DNA of 64,000 nt from positions 46,868-110,867 of the forward strand of contig JAITDI010000012.1 of assembly GCA_031282625.1 (NCBI GenBank). Direction: 5' to 3'. The translations under genes were made by a program, and so were the position numbers. Shown one piece after another: positions 45,258-55,230 of the stretch. The notes beneath the pieces are model-generated. The model saw only the letters and a program-made list of their open reading frames with translations. It made no database searches and was not told the DNA's origin. The stretch's first letter is position 1, and every line of letters starts with the position of its first letter. Source of the DNA: Candidatus Endomicrobiellum meruensis. Lineage in GTDB: Bacteria > Elusimicrobiota > Endomicrobiia > Endomicrobiales > Endomicrobiaceae.

Positions 45258-45475
45258 TATTCTGTCGCAACCTTGTTTGAGTTTTCGCCGTTAAGCCACG
45301 GAGTAATTTCGGGGTTTATTTGTCTCATATAAGGCTTTAAAACTATATTTAAGGTAAAAAAAAGAACTGTTAAAACTCCAAGAACAATTGCAAAAGCTTT
45401 TAAATACCACTCATAAGAAGGTTTCCATAAAACATCTTTCTCTCTTTTAACTTCAGTCGAGTTTTCATGTTTCAT
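45257..45475 (-). CDS. Small single-helix membrane protein (unknown)
   Basis: 72 residues: a charged N-terminus, one hydrophobic helix (about 26-46, YLKAFAIVLGVLTVLFFTLNIV) and a polar C-terminus. It overlaps kdsA by four bases and kdsC by one, so it is clearly part of the translated operon. I do not recognise a family. The position suggests an accessory role in KDO/LPS synthesis, which is inference only. Confidence 0.6.
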   Translation of the reverse strand: MKHENSTEVKREKDVLWKPSYEWYLKAFAIVLGVLTVLFFTLNIVLKPYMRQINPEITPWLNGENSNKVATE

Positions 45476-46296
45476 TTTACTACCTTGTCTATAGCTTTGA
45501 TATGCTTTAGAAACTGCTTAAAGTTTTTTAATTCCAAACTATTTGCTCCATCAGAAAGAGCTTTATCGGGATTATCGTGAACTTCTAAAAATAACGCAGC
45601 AATGCCTACTGCCACAGCCGCTTTTGCAAGAGGAAAAACAAATTCTCTATTGCCACCGCTGAAAATTCCTCGTCCTCCAGGGAGCTGAACGCTGTGAGTA
45701 GCATCAAAAACAACAGGGTATCCGGTTTTCTTCATTATTTCTAAACCTCTAAAATCAACTATTAAGTTGTGATAACCAAAAGAAGCGCCTCGTTCCGTCA
45801 AAGTCAGTTTATTATTGCCAAAACTTTCAGCTTTTTTAATAACATTAGTCATATCTTCAGGAGCTAAAAATTGTCCTTTTTTTATATTGATAGGTTTTCC
45901 AGTAAGAGCGCATGCTTTTATCAAATCTGTCTGACGGGACAAAAATGCGGGAATCTGCAAAAAATCCACAACTTCCGCGGCTATATGCGCTTGGCTTTCA
46001 TTATGAACGTCGGTAATTACAGGCACTTTTAACTGTTCTCTTATCCTACCTAAAATCTTCAAACCTTCTTCTACGCCGGGTCCTCTAAAAGAGCTAAAGG
46101 AAGAGCGATTAGCTTTGTCGTAAGAAGCTTTAAAAATAAAAGAAATTTTTAATTCCGACGTTATCTTTTTTAAACTTGCCGCTAAAGTTAAAGCGTGTTT
46201 TTCACTTTCAATAACACAAGGTCCTGCTATTACGGTAAAAGGCTTATTATTTGCTAAAGTAACATTTTTGCCTATTCTTATTCGTTTTATACGCAT
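45472..46296 (-). CDS. kdsA: KDO-8-phosphate synthase
   Basis: Condenses arabinose 5-phosphate with PEP. From the ATG at 46296 (AAGGA seven bases upstream) it has 274 residues. Motifs: IAGPCVIES, FKASYDKANRSS, DVHNESQA and FDATHSVQLPGG. The frame back to 46335 overlaps kdsB and lacks support. The Cys in AGPCVIE and DVHNE pattern suggest the metal-dependent class, but I am not certain. Confidence 0.94.
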   Translation of the reverse strand: MRIKRIRIGKNVTLANNKPFTVIAGPCVIESEKHALTLAASLKKITSELKISFIFKASYDKANRSSFSSFRGPGVEEGLKILGRIREQLKVPVITDVHNESQAHIAAEVVDFLQIPAFLSRQTDLIKACALTGKPINIKKGQFLAPEDMTNVIKKAESFGNNKLTLTERGASFGYHNLIVDFRGLEIMKKTGYPVVFDATHSVQLPGGRGIFSGGNREFVFPLAKAAVAVGIAALFLEVHDNPDKALSDGANSLELKNFKQFLKHIKAIDKVVK

Positions 46297-46306
46297 ACAT
46301 TTTTCC

Positions 46307-47032
46307 TTACTGCAAATATTTTTTAACTTTCGCAATATCTGTAGGAGTGTCCACTCCTACAGAATCTTTCTTGGACACTACAATTTTGATTTTTTTGCCG
46401 TTTTCAAGAGACCTCAACTGCTCAAGACTTTCGGCTCTTTCTAAAAGAGTGTTCTTAGTCTTAGAAAAATCTAGCAAGAACTTTCTTTTGTATCCGTATA
46501 TCCCCATGTGCTTGTAGTATTTTATCTTCGAACCGTCTCTATTAAACGGGATCGCAAACCTTGAAAAGTACAAAGCATACATATCCTTATCAAAAACAAC
46601 TTTTACAACATTAGGGTTATTTATTGAATCAACATCTTTTATTGGAAAAGCCGCAGTTATATACTCAATGGTAGTATCTTTTTTAAGCGACTTTATAATC
46701 TCGTCTATGAGCACTGGATCTATTAAAGGTTCATCGCCTTGAACATTAATAAAAATTCCAAATCTTTTTAAAAACTTTGACGCAACAAAAGCAATTCTAT
46801 CTGTACCGCTTTTGCAAGCTTTAGGAGTCATAAAAACATCAATCTTAAGACTTTTTACAAAATCATAAATTCTTTTGTCATCCGTAGCAACTGCAATATA
46901 ATCAACTTTTTTACATTTTTTTACTTGCTCAACAGTATGCTCAATAAGAGGCTTTCCTTTTATTACAGCTAACGGTTTGCCTGGAAACCTACTTGAACTG
47001 TATCTTGAGGGAATAATTACCGCTGTTTTCAT
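46307..47032 (-). CDS. kdsB: CMP-KDO synthetase
   Basis: A 241-residue cytidylyltransferase activating KDO. IPSRYSSSRFPGKPLA at the N-terminus binds the nucleotide, INVQGDEPLIDP binds Mg/CTP, and the C-terminal GVDTPTDIAKV is typical. It overlaps the heptose kinase gene by four bases. Confidence 0.95.
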   Translation of the reverse strand: MKTAVIIPSRYSSSRFPGKPLAVIKGKPLIEHTVEQVKKCKKVDYIAVATDDKRIYDFVKSLKIDVFMTPKACKSGTDRIAFVASKFLKRFGIFINVQGDEPLIDPVLIDEIIKSLKKDTTIEYITAAFPIKDVDSINNPNVVKVVFDKDMYALYFSRFAIPFNRDGSKIKYYKHMGIYGYKRKFLLDFSKTKNTLLERAESLEQLRSLENGKKIKIVVSKKDSVGVDTPTDIAKVKKYLQ

Positions 47033-48012
47033 TTGTTATAAAAATCCTTAACGACTTCTTCAAGTTCTTGAGGATTTGTAGTCGCTGTACCAAGTTTGCC
47101 GACCACTATTCCTGCAGCGAAGTTTGCAATTTCAGCTGCGCTTAGCAAGTCTGCTTTAGCAGCCAAAGCCAATGTCATAGTGGAAATAACTGTATCGCCA
47201 GCTCCAGTAACGTCATAAACTTCTTTTGCTCTTGTGGGAATATTTGTAATTTTATTATTAGGCTCTATAAGAGTCATTCCTTTTTCGCCGCGCGTGATAA
47301 CGACTGAATTTGACCCTAAAATCTTCAAAATTTTCTTGCCTAAAACCGCTATATCTTCGTCAGTTTTTATATTTTTTAATCCCATACCTTCTATAGCTTC
47401 TTTTTCATTTGGAGTCATTGTTGTGATTTTTTTGTATTTTTTGAAGTGATCTATTTTAGGATCCACTGTGACAGGAATTTTGTATTTTCTTGCAAGAGCA
47501 ATTGTTTTTTTAAGAACAGTCGGACTTACTACACCTTTACCGTAATCAGAAATTATAACTGCATTTGCTTTCGCAATAGCCTCTTCTGTGTTTTTTATAA
47601 TTTTCAGTTCTGTAGAACGCTCAAAAATATCCTTTATTTCTTTATCTACCCTAACTACTTGCTGACTTGCAGCAATAATTCTTGTTTTTATAATCGTCGG
47701 ACGATGAGCATTATAAACTAAATAATCGTAATTTATATTTTTTTCCGAAAACATTTCTATTAAAGTTTTTCCTGTAATATCCTCTCCAATCACACTAACT
47801 ATAAAAGCTTTGCCGCCTAATGCCGTTATGTTGTTTGCTACGTTTGCCGCACCACCAAGAACTTCGGTCTCTTTTGTAACCTCAACAACAGGAACCGGAG
47901 CCTCAGGGGAAATTCTTATAACCTTTCCCCATATAAACTTATCTACCATAGTATCACCTACAACCAAAACTGTTTGTTTTTTAAATAAAGAAATCAATTT
48001 TAATAATTCCAC
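47029..48012 (-). CDS. hldE: D-glycero-beta-D-manno-heptose-7-phosphate kinase (HldE kinase domain)
   Basis: A 327-residue ribokinase-family enzyme with VVGDTMVDKFIWG, ISPEAPVPVVEV, GGAANVANN and the C-terminal DVTGAGDTVISTM anion hole. The nucleotidyltransferase domain of bifunctional HldE is absent, so this is the separate kinase (also called RfaE1/HldA). It makes ADP-heptose precursors with HldD just upstream. Confidence 0.93.
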   Translation of the reverse strand: MELLKLISLFKKQTVLVVGDTMVDKFIWGKVIRISPEAPVPVVEVTKETEVLGGAANVANNITALGGKAFIVSVIGEDITGKTLIEMFSEKNINYDYLVYNAHRPTIIKTRIIAASQQVVRVDKEIKDIFERSTELKIIKNTEEAIAKANAVIISDYGKGVVSPTVLKKTIALARKYKIPVTVDPKIDHFKKYKKITTMTPNEKEAIEGMGLKNIKTDEDIAVLGKKILKILGSNSVVITRGEKGMTLIEPNNKITNIPTRAKEVYDVTGAGDTVISTMTLALAAKADLLSAAEIANFAAGIVVGKLGTATTNPQELEEVVKDFYNK

Positions 48013-48048
48013 CGCTTGCTCCGAGTTAATAAAGTTGTCAACGTTTAC

Positions 48049-49011
48049 TTACAAATAAGATTTATTTTTTAGATAAGAACAGTAATCTTTAACAGAATCT
48101 TCCAACTCCATGAAAGGTTTGTTGTATCCAGCTTTTCTCAAATTATCCATTTTCGCTTCGGTAAAATATTGATACTTAGCCCTTAAATAATCCGGCATGT
48201 CTATATACTCAATATTTTCTTTTTTACCAATCGCTGTGAACATTGATTTTGCAACATCGCTCCATGTTCTTGACTTTCCTGTGCCTAAATTAAATATGCC
48301 GGTCTTTGAAGGATTTTGAAATAAAAAGTACATTGTATCTACAACGTCTTTTATATAGACAAAATCCCTACGTTGTCCACCATCAGGATAGTTTTCATTG
48401 TAGGACTTAAACAATTTTATCAGCCCCTTTTGAGATACATCATCATAATTCTTACATATTACGCTTCTCATGTCGCCCTTGTGGTACTCGTTAGGACCAA
48501 AAACATTAAAGAATTTTATCCCAGCAGTTTTATTTATATACTTATTGTTTAAGAGCCACAAATCAAACATATGTTTTGAGTACCCATACATATTAAGAGG
48601 CGATAGACTTTTTATTTTTGCCAAATCGTCGTCATAACCCAGCTCGCCATTACCGTAAGTAGCAGCAGATGACGCATAAATAAACGGTATGTCCAGCTCA
48701 AAAGCCCACAAAGCTAGAACTTTAGAATATTCGTAATTATTTTTTATGTAGTAGTTTGCGGCGGTTAAAGTTGTGGAGCTGCATGCCCCAAGATGTACTA
48801 TTACCTGAGGTTTTGGGACTTGTCTGCTAATTACAGCGTTGAAAAAATCATTTTTTTGTATATAATCGTAATAACTTTTACCTACTAAATTCTTCCATTT
48901 CTCATCTTTGTCCAAATGATCTACAACCAAAACGTCTTTTATTCCTTCCTGATTTAATTTCCAAAGAAAACAGCTGCCGATAAATCCTGCTCCACCAGTT
49001 AAGATTATCAT
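48049..49011 (-). CDS. hldD: ADP-L-glycero-D-manno-heptose 6-epimerase
   Basis: A 320-residue short-chain NAD(P)-dependent epimerase. The Rossmann loop GGAGFIGS is at the N-terminus, SSAATYGNG holds the catalytic Ser, MYGYSKHMFD gives YxxxK, and FNVFGPNEYHKGDM is characteristic of HldD. It is the first gene of the LPS/PTS run on the minus strand, 36 bases before hldE. Confidence 0.94.
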   Translation of the reverse strand: MIILTGGAGFIGSCFLWKLNQEGIKDVLVVDHLDKDEKWKNLVGKSYYDYIQKNDFFNAVISRQVPKPQVIVHLGACSSTTLTAANYYIKNNYEYSKVLALWAFELDIPFIYASSAATYGNGELGYDDDLAKIKSLSPLNMYGYSKHMFDLWLLNNKYINKTAGIKFFNVFGPNEYHKGDMRSVICKNYDDVSQKGLIKLFKSYNENYPDGGQRRDFVYIKDVVDTMYFLFQNPSKTGIFNLGTGKSRTWSDVAKSMFTAIGKKENIEYIDMPDYLRAKYQYFTEAKMDNLRKAGYNKPFMELEDSVKDYCSYLKNKSYL

Positions 49012-49111
49012 TATACCCTCTTGCGTTTTAGACAGATCACGAAAGTATATTCTATAAAAAGATACTTTTTTATGTCAATTTATAAATTCGCCTTTGTTAT
49101 TAAAAAATAGT

Positions 49112-52100
49112 TCAAAACTTAAAATTTGCTCCCAAATTTATATTTGTGTTGGTTTTAGCGCCTGTCTTTGAAGTCATACCTGCATTTACAGCTATTGAGT
49201 CTGTGATTTGTACAAAACAACCATAACCGTAATCAAAATATCCCGGTTTTGTAGAAACTTCAGAAAGTTCAACGTTACCGGCTTTTGTGTCAACATGGTT
49301 ATTTACGTTATACATATAAGACATTTTAACATATATGTTCCAATTGTTCTTATTGTAAATAAAATTTATTCCAGGAGCTACATTTAACCCTTTTAAATAA
49401 CCTGAGTTCATATTAATCTGTCCATAGTCTGAGTTCCACTTACTATTTCCATAAAGATTAAAAGAAGTTAAAAAGTTCGGCTGTAAAGTTATATCTATAC
49501 TTTGAGTAAAGTTTACGTCAAAATTATAAGCGCATTTCGCCGCAATGCCGAAAAACCAGTTACTCAAAGAATCTTTTTTACCTTCCATAGACATATTATT
49601 TTCATAGCCACCACCATACAAAAGTCCTGACCCAATGAATTTATCTTTAGTAAACGTCCCGATGGCTCCACCATGCAATCCTGTTTGATTCATACTAACG
49701 TCTGAATACTTTTGATTTCCTCCGGTATATGCCGCATACACTGTAGGCATAAATTTCCAGTCCTTATTTAAATTTAAAACCACTAAGTCAAGACCACTTA
49801 TTAAACCATATATTTCGCTCTTTACATCAATGCCTTTAGTCAGTTCCATATCTTCATAACCGCCATATGTTTTAAACCATAAATTCTCTCCGCTATCATC
49901 TTCCAAAAGCTTATTTCTGTCTAAGAATATATGGTCAAATAGAGTGTTGTTAGCCATAAGCTGATTATTAAGCACTACAAGTTTAGCAACCGAATCCCTA
50001 TAAATAAGTTTATTAACTTGATCAAAATCTAGAGCAAGCTTGTATTTACCATCGCCCAAAGATGAAAAATTGTATAAGCCAATGGCGGTATTTACTTTAT
50101 CTTTACCGACAACAAAAGAAACGTTAGAATCTATTCCGCTTTCTGTACTAAAAACTTGCACTATAACCTCGCTGTCTTCAGGAGAACCATCTATAAGATT
50201 GAAATCAAATACTTCAACGATGCCTCCCGGTATTCCATTTATACTTTTAATTCTACCACCAAAATTATAGTTGTCAGATTCTTTTGTTTTAGCATTTATA
50301 TCTATATAAAAAATCGCCTCTGTCCCAACATTGAAATCACCAGAAAATCTATTGTTTAGAATCTTTCCAGATTTGGAATCAATTAAAGAATAACCGTCCA
50401 TTGTAAGGTTATCTCCGGTTATTGCATCACCTCTTTGTTTTATTGAAGACAAATTATTTATGGTTATATCTCCTCCACCTATGAAACCTGAAGCGTCAAT
50501 AAGAAACTCAGATCCGTTGGTTACCAGCAAACGACCTCCTGTTTGTTTATATACACTTCCGCTTGAATTTTTGATACCGTCTAACACCAAATTACCTTTA
50601 TCAAAACTTATTACTCCTTTCCATATATCTACTCCACCGCTGATATATAAATTAACACTATCAGCGTGAATATTAAGTTCGCTGCCTTCGTCTATTATTA
50701 CCACACTCTCTGAAGATATGCTATCTAAATTATTATTTAAAGATAAGAATGATCCTGTTCCAGAGATTTGCAATACGGCATTATTAATATTTAGAACCGA
50801 AGACGAGCTTTTCGCAGCATGATCATTTGCATACCAATTTAAAAATCCTCCTGTAATTGTGCTGGTACCGCCAAAAAATTTACCATAGACATTTGTGTTA
50901 CCATCTGTTTGCATAAAACTGCCGGCATATCTTGAATTATCAGTATTTATGCCTAACGTTAAGTCTCCCTGGTTACTTTTTATTATATTAGCGGCACTGT
51001 TATTTCCAGATATTCCTCCGGTTATGTTTACATTTCCTGCTTGCCCATCTACAGTAATAGTTCCATCATTATAGATATCATTTACTTGCCCTCCTGCAGA
51101 ATTATTTACGAATAATATATCCGAGGATAATCCAGAAGTTAATTCTATTTGACCTTTAACATCATTATATATGGCTCCACCGGCTGTACCGGCAGAGTTA
51201 CTTGAAAACAAGACAGTTCCTAAAACATTGCCTCCTATAGAAATTGAACCCGAGCTGTTATATATAGCTCCACCACTTGAAACTGCAGTATTACTATCAA
51301 ATTTAGCTATGGATATGGACATATCTCCATTTTTATGGCTAACAGCACCTCCGTTTGTGCCGGCAGAATTTCCTATAAAGTAAATGTTACTAAAAGTAAC
51401 AACTCCGCTATCTTGGAACACTGCTCCACCACTATATGCAGCACTACTGTTTTTAATAATAGCATCTATAATACTTGCAGTAGATCCGTTTACTATTCTC
51501 AAAACAGCTCCATTACCTGCTTCACCACCATCATCACTAGCTAAAGTATAAGCATCTTGAACAGTCAAACCTGTTAAATCAAATACAGCAGTTGTGTCTC
51601 CCCAAATTTTAAACAGAGAGCCTGATAAACTAGAACTATTTTTTCCTGAAAGGATAGATGTATATTTGTCATGTCCAAATACCGAGAATGTACCACTTGC
51701 CATTTGATGTAAAGTTTCGCCATTGAGATACGTTGTGTTAGCGGATATTTGAAATGATCTTGCTCCTGAAACAGACATATTATTTATATTTACCATATCT
51801 AATGTAATATCTGTAGAAATAACAAAGCTGCTAAAGTAAATGCCAAAGCGATCAGGTGTAGTAGTTATTATATACGCAAAATTTGTATTGGCGGAATATT
51901 GTTCAATTATTTGATTTTGAAATTTAAGAGATCCACCATTTTGATATGTCAAAACAGTTACAGTAGAACCAATAGTAGGATCATCCATAAAATAGATTTT
52001 GTCAATTCCTATTTCAGATCCCGGCGTAGTTGGACTAGACACATACAAAGTATCAGAAGTCAGATTTCCAGTTGCGCTGTTAGCTATCTTAAACCTCAAA

Positions 52101-54004
52101 GAGGCATTGACAACGTCTAAACTGTCAAAAGTATATGTGGATAGAGTCGTAGAAGAAGCAACTAAATCTATTACTGAATTAGTAAAAGAATATATAGTAT
52201 TTCCTGAGTAATCTGTTTCTTTCAATCCTACTATACTATTATTAAAATTTATTGTGTTTCTATTGCCATTATCTATCTTGGAGAGACTATAGTTTGCTGG
52301 AACAAAACTATCTCCCGCTCCAGGTATTCCACTCCAAAAATTAGCAATAGAATTACTACCTTTAAAATTTAATCCTATTCCATTTGTACTACCTGGAAAG
52401 ACATTCGTAAGCTCCAAATTTCTTGTCCAATGGTTTAACGTAGCTCCGTCATGTAGATTTACATTGTAAGTAATGTAACTTTCTGTAGAACATACTTTTA
52501 GAATACCACTATATATATCGTTGATCCCGCCAAACATTATTCCTTCGCACTGCGTTTCTCCACCGTTCTGATTAAACTGTCCTTTAAAGTTGGAGTTGTC
52601 GCTTGTATTTTCAAGATATATCATTCCGTTGTTACTTTTAGATATTGTCCCATTTCCTGCTATTCCTCCGCCAAAATAAATTTTTCCAAAGTTTCCGTTA
52701 ATATATAAAGATGATCCTGTAGCGGCAAATATATCGCTTCCTTGAGAAGCGCTGTTTCCTAAAAAAGTTATATCTCCAGTTGCTTCTGAAGTTAAATAAA
52801 TGTCACCCTTAGCGTTGTATATTGCACCCCCCAAAGACGACGCCTTATTGTTTTGAAAAACAGAGCTGCTTAGTATATATAAATCCAAATCTGAATAATT
52901 GTAAATAGCGCCACCGTTTGAACCCGCATTATTACCATTCCAACTGCCAGATAAATACATAGTGCCTGTGGACTGTCCTTTGCTTATATAATTATAAATG
53001 GCTCCGCCTGAATCGGACGCCCTGTTGCCGTTAAATGTAGCGCTAATAGTATAAACATTTGTTCCGCCATACGGAGAATTTCCATTCTTACCAAGAGAGC
53101 TATAGATAGCACCACCGCAACTTGAAGCTTGATTTGTAGTAAAAGTTCCGGAAATATTAAATGCATTACCAGCGTTTCCACCTTCAGCTTCATTAGAAAT
53201 TGCTCCGCCGTTTATAGCAGAATTATTTACAAACTGTCCGAACTCCATAAATGTATTTACCCCATTATTAGCGTTGGAAACAAAGTTTGCAATAGCTCCG
53301 CCATTGCCTGCAGAAGCAGAATTATTTGAAAAAAGATTATTTCCAATAATTGTGTATGAGCTTATTACATTTCTACCGCCAATAACGTAATTACAAACAG
53401 CTCCTCCGTTGCCTGCAGAAGCTCTGTTTTGGCTGAACGTTCCGGTTGTAATACTAAAAGAAATAGGGTTTTGAGAATTGTTTGAAGCCATATATATAGC
53501 TCCGCCAGCTAAAGCAGAATTATTGGTAAAAACAGAATTATTTAAATAAAAAAAATTGTTAGGAAGTTGACTCTGAGTCTGAATATGGAGATAAACAGCT
53601 CCTCCATTAGAACCTGAGGTGTTTCCTATAAAAGTCAATAAGTCAAGTTGAAAGTTATGCGAACCAACCCCATCTCCACTCAATTCTAAGGTACCATTTG
53701 ACGCTTGAGAAAATGTCAGTGAGGATAAAGAAACACCAAGACCGTCGTCCCAATTTGGAACAAATCTTAAAATGTTTAAATTTACGGTAAGCCTTTCAGC
53801 TCCTGAAGATCCAAAAATAGAAATTGTAGCAGTCCTTTGATTAACAGGATCAAGGGTTATATCATTTTGAACTTTTATGGTATTTATACCACTATTATTG
53901 AATTTTTGAGAAAAATCTGAAGAATTAGAAACATTAACCGCATAAGTATTACTGTAGAAAGTTAGACTCAAAAGCACACCAACAATGTACAATTTTGTTT
54001 TCAT
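49112..54004 (-). CDS. Pmp-like autotransporter adhesin
   Basis: A 1630-residue surface protein. Signal peptide (1-22, ending TYA). The passenger has at least 13 GGA[IV] motifs with FxxN companions (nine in about residues 130-410, four in about 850-950), the hallmark of chlamydial polymorphic membrane proteins, predicting a beta-helix. A C-terminal autotransporter beta-barrel covers about 1355-1630 (starts near NLWFKTYGGYEDME) and ends in Phe (NLGANFKF). AGAGG precedes the ATG. No frameshift despite its length. Probably an adhesin for host or neighbour cells. Confidence 0.88.
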   Translation of the reverse strand: MKTKLYIVGVLLSLTFYSNTYAVNVSNSSDFSQKFNNSGINTIKVQNDITLDPVNQRTATISIFGSSGAERLTVNLNILRFVPNWDDGLGVSLSSLTFSQASNGTLELSGDGVGSHNFQLDLLTFIGNTSGSNGGAVYLHIQTQSQLPNNFFYLNNSVFTNNSALAGGAIYMASNNSQNPISFSITTGTFSQNRASAGNGGAVCNYVIGGRNVISSYTIIGNNLFSNNSASAGNGGAIANFVSNANNGVNTFMEFGQFVNNSAINGGAISNEAEGGNAGNAFNISGTFTTNQASSCGGAIYSSLGKNGNSPYGGTNVYTISATFNGNRASDSGGAIYNYISKGQSTGTMYLSGSWNGNNAGSNGGAIYNYSDLDLYILSSSVFQNNKASSLGGAIYNAKGDIYLTSEATGDITFLGNSASQGSDIFAATGSSLYINGNFGKIYFGGGIAGNGTISKSNNGMIYLENTSDNSNFKGQFNQNGGETQCEGIMFGGINDIYSGILKVCSTESYITYNVNLHDGATLNHWTRNLELTNVFPGSTNGIGLNFKGSNSIANFWSGIPGAGDSFVPANYSLSKIDNGNRNTINFNNSIVGLKETDYSGNTIYSFTNSVIDLVASSTTLSTYTFDSLDVVNASLRFKIANSATGNLTSDTLYVSSPTTPGSEIGIDKIYFMDDPTIGSTVTVLTYQNGGSLKFQNQIIEQYSANTNFAYIITTTPDRFGIYFSSFVISTDITLDMVNINNMSVSGARSFQISANTTYLNGETLHQMASGTFSVFGHDKYTSILSGKNSSSLSGSLFKIWGDTTAVFDLTGLTVQDAYTLASDDGGEAGNGAVLRIVNGSTASIIDAIIKNSSAAYSGGAVFQDSGVVTFSNIYFIGNSAGTNGGAVSHKNGDMSISIAKFDSNTAVSSGGAIYNSSGSISIGGNVLGTVLFSSNSAGTAGGAIYNDVKGQIELTSGLSSDILFVNNSAGGQVNDIYNDGTITVDGQAGNVNITGGISGNNSAANIIKSNQGDLTLGINTDNSRYAGSFMQTDGNTNVYGKFFGGTSTITGGFLNWYANDHAAKSSSSVLNINNAVLQISGTGSFLSLNNNLDSISSESVVIIDEGSELNIHADSVNLYISGGVDIWKGVISFDKGNLVLDGIKNSSGSVYKQTGGRLLVTNGSEFLIDASGFIGGGDITINNLSSIKQRGDAITGDNLTMDGYSLIDSKSGKILNNRFSGDFNVGTEAIFYIDINAKTKESDNYNFGGRIKSINGIPGGIVEVFDFNLIDGSPEDSEVIVQVFSTESGIDSNVSFVVGKDKVNTAIGLYNFSSLGDGKYKLALDFDQVNKLIYRDSVAKLVVLNNQLMANNTLFDHIFLDRNKLLEDDSGENLWFKTYGGYEDMELTKGIDVKSEIYGLISGLDLVVLNLNKDWKFMPTVYAAYTGGNQKYSDVSMNQTGLHGGAIGTFTKDKFIGSGLLYGGGYENNMSMEGKKDSLSNWFFGIAAKCAYNFDVNFTQSIDITLQPNFLTSFNLYGNSKWNSDYGQINMNSGYLKGLNVAPGINFIYNKNNWNIYVKMSYMYNVNNHVDTKAGNVELSEVSTKPGYFDYGYGCFVQITDSIAVNAGMTSKTGAKTNTNINLGANFKF

Positions 54005-54159
54005 AAAAAACCTCTTTGGGATTTTAATTATGACTAACTTCTACAATGTTATTTTCAACGCTTTTATGTTGTGTGTTTAGGCTTTTTAAATATGGATAGG
54101 ATTTAGCTTAAAATAATGTACGTTGGTTGATGATATAATTTTTGATAAAATATATCAAT

Positions 54160-55197
54160 ATGGCAAAATGTATTTATTCTATACTAGATAAAGCGGTCAG
54201 CACGTATAATTTAGATAAAAGCGAAATACTCTATCTTTTAAAAACAGAAGAAAATGATAAAATTTTTTCGGCAGCAGACAAAGTAAGGAAAAAACATGTC
54301 GGCGATAAAGTACATTTGCGCGCTTTAATAGAATTTTCAAATTACTGTAAACAAAATTGTTTATATTGCGGTCTTAGAAGAGACAACGCAAAAATAGCAA
54401 GATACCGTTTAGAGACTCAAGAAATAATAAATTTGGCAAATAAAGCTGCAGAGTACGGCTACAAAACGATTGTTTTGCAGTCAGGCGAAGATTTGTACTA
54501 CACCATAAATAAAATGTCAAAAATAATTTCTGAAATAAAGAAATTTGATGTTGCCGTCACTTTAAGCATAGGCGAGAAAACTTTTGAAGAATACAAAGCA
54601 TACCGCGAAGCCGGAGCAGACAGATACTTGTTGCGAATAGAAACAACAGACGAAGCGCTGTATGACAAACTTGATCCCGGAATGAGTTTAAAAAATAGAA
54701 CGCGGTGTTTAGAGGACATAAAAAGATTAGGTTATGAAGTAGGCTCAGGCATAATGGTTGGTCTTCCCGGACAAACGATAGAAAGCATAGCCAAAGACAT
54801 AATTTATCTTAAGTCTATACCTGTTGATATGGCTGGGATTGGTCCTTTTATTTACCATCCAGATACCCCTATTGAAAAAATAGAAGGCAATTTTTTTGAA
54901 TTGGCGCTCAAAGTTATGGCAATATTGCGTTTGCTTATGCCTGATATAAATATTCCCGCTACGACTGCGATGGAAACTTTAAATCCTAACGGACGGTTAA
55001 TAGCGTTGCAATGCGGGGCAAACGTAGTTATGCCAAACGCTACGGAAACAGCATATAGAAAGCATTATGAAATTTATCCCGGCAAAATTTGCATGGGCGA
55101 TTCACCAAAACATTGTAGGTTTTGTATAGAAAACAAAATTAAATCTATAAATAGAAATGTGGCTGAAAGTAAAGGCTATCATAGATCAAATAGTTGA
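54160..55197 (+). CDS. hydE: [FeFe]-hydrogenase maturase HydE
   Basis: A radical SAM enzyme helping build the H-cluster 2Fe subcluster. From the ATG at 54160 it has 345 residues; Cys63, Cys67 and Cys70 form CxxxCxxC in NYCKQNCLYCGL. The C-terminal CRFCIENK suggests an extra cluster. A TTG at 54142 gives a longer frame, but neither start has a Shine-Dalgarno. A TATAAT at 54134-54139 would place transcription just before the ATG (near-leaderless). HydE is favoured over its paralogues (BioB, PylB) by CGLRRDN and NIPATTAMETL. No hydrogenase gene lies nearby. Confidence 0.83.
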   Translation: MAKCIYSILDKAVSTYNLDKSEILYLLKTEENDKIFSAADKVRKKHVGDKVHLRALIEFSNYCKQNCLYCGLRRDNAKIARYRLETQEIINLANKAAEYGYKTIVLQSGEDLYYTINKMSKIISEIKKFDVAVTLSIGEKTFEEYKAYREAGADRYLLRIETTDEALYDKLDPGMSLKNRTRCLEDIKRLGYEVGSGIMVGLPGQTIESIAKDIIYLKSIPVDMAGIGPFIYHPDTPIEKIEGNFFELALKVMAILRLLMPDINIPATTAMETLNPNGRLIALQCGANVVMPNATETAYRKHYEIYPGKICMGDSPKHCRFCIENKIKSINRNVAESKGYHRSNS

Positions 55198-55230
55198 CCT
55201 CTGATAGAAAAATACGAAAAGGACGCAAAA

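Noticed and set aside
52900..53660. Regularly recurring short sequences suggestive of a repeat array
   Set aside because: They encode the GGAI/FxxN units of the autotransporter in frame, with diverged DNA and uneven spacing; not CRISPR.
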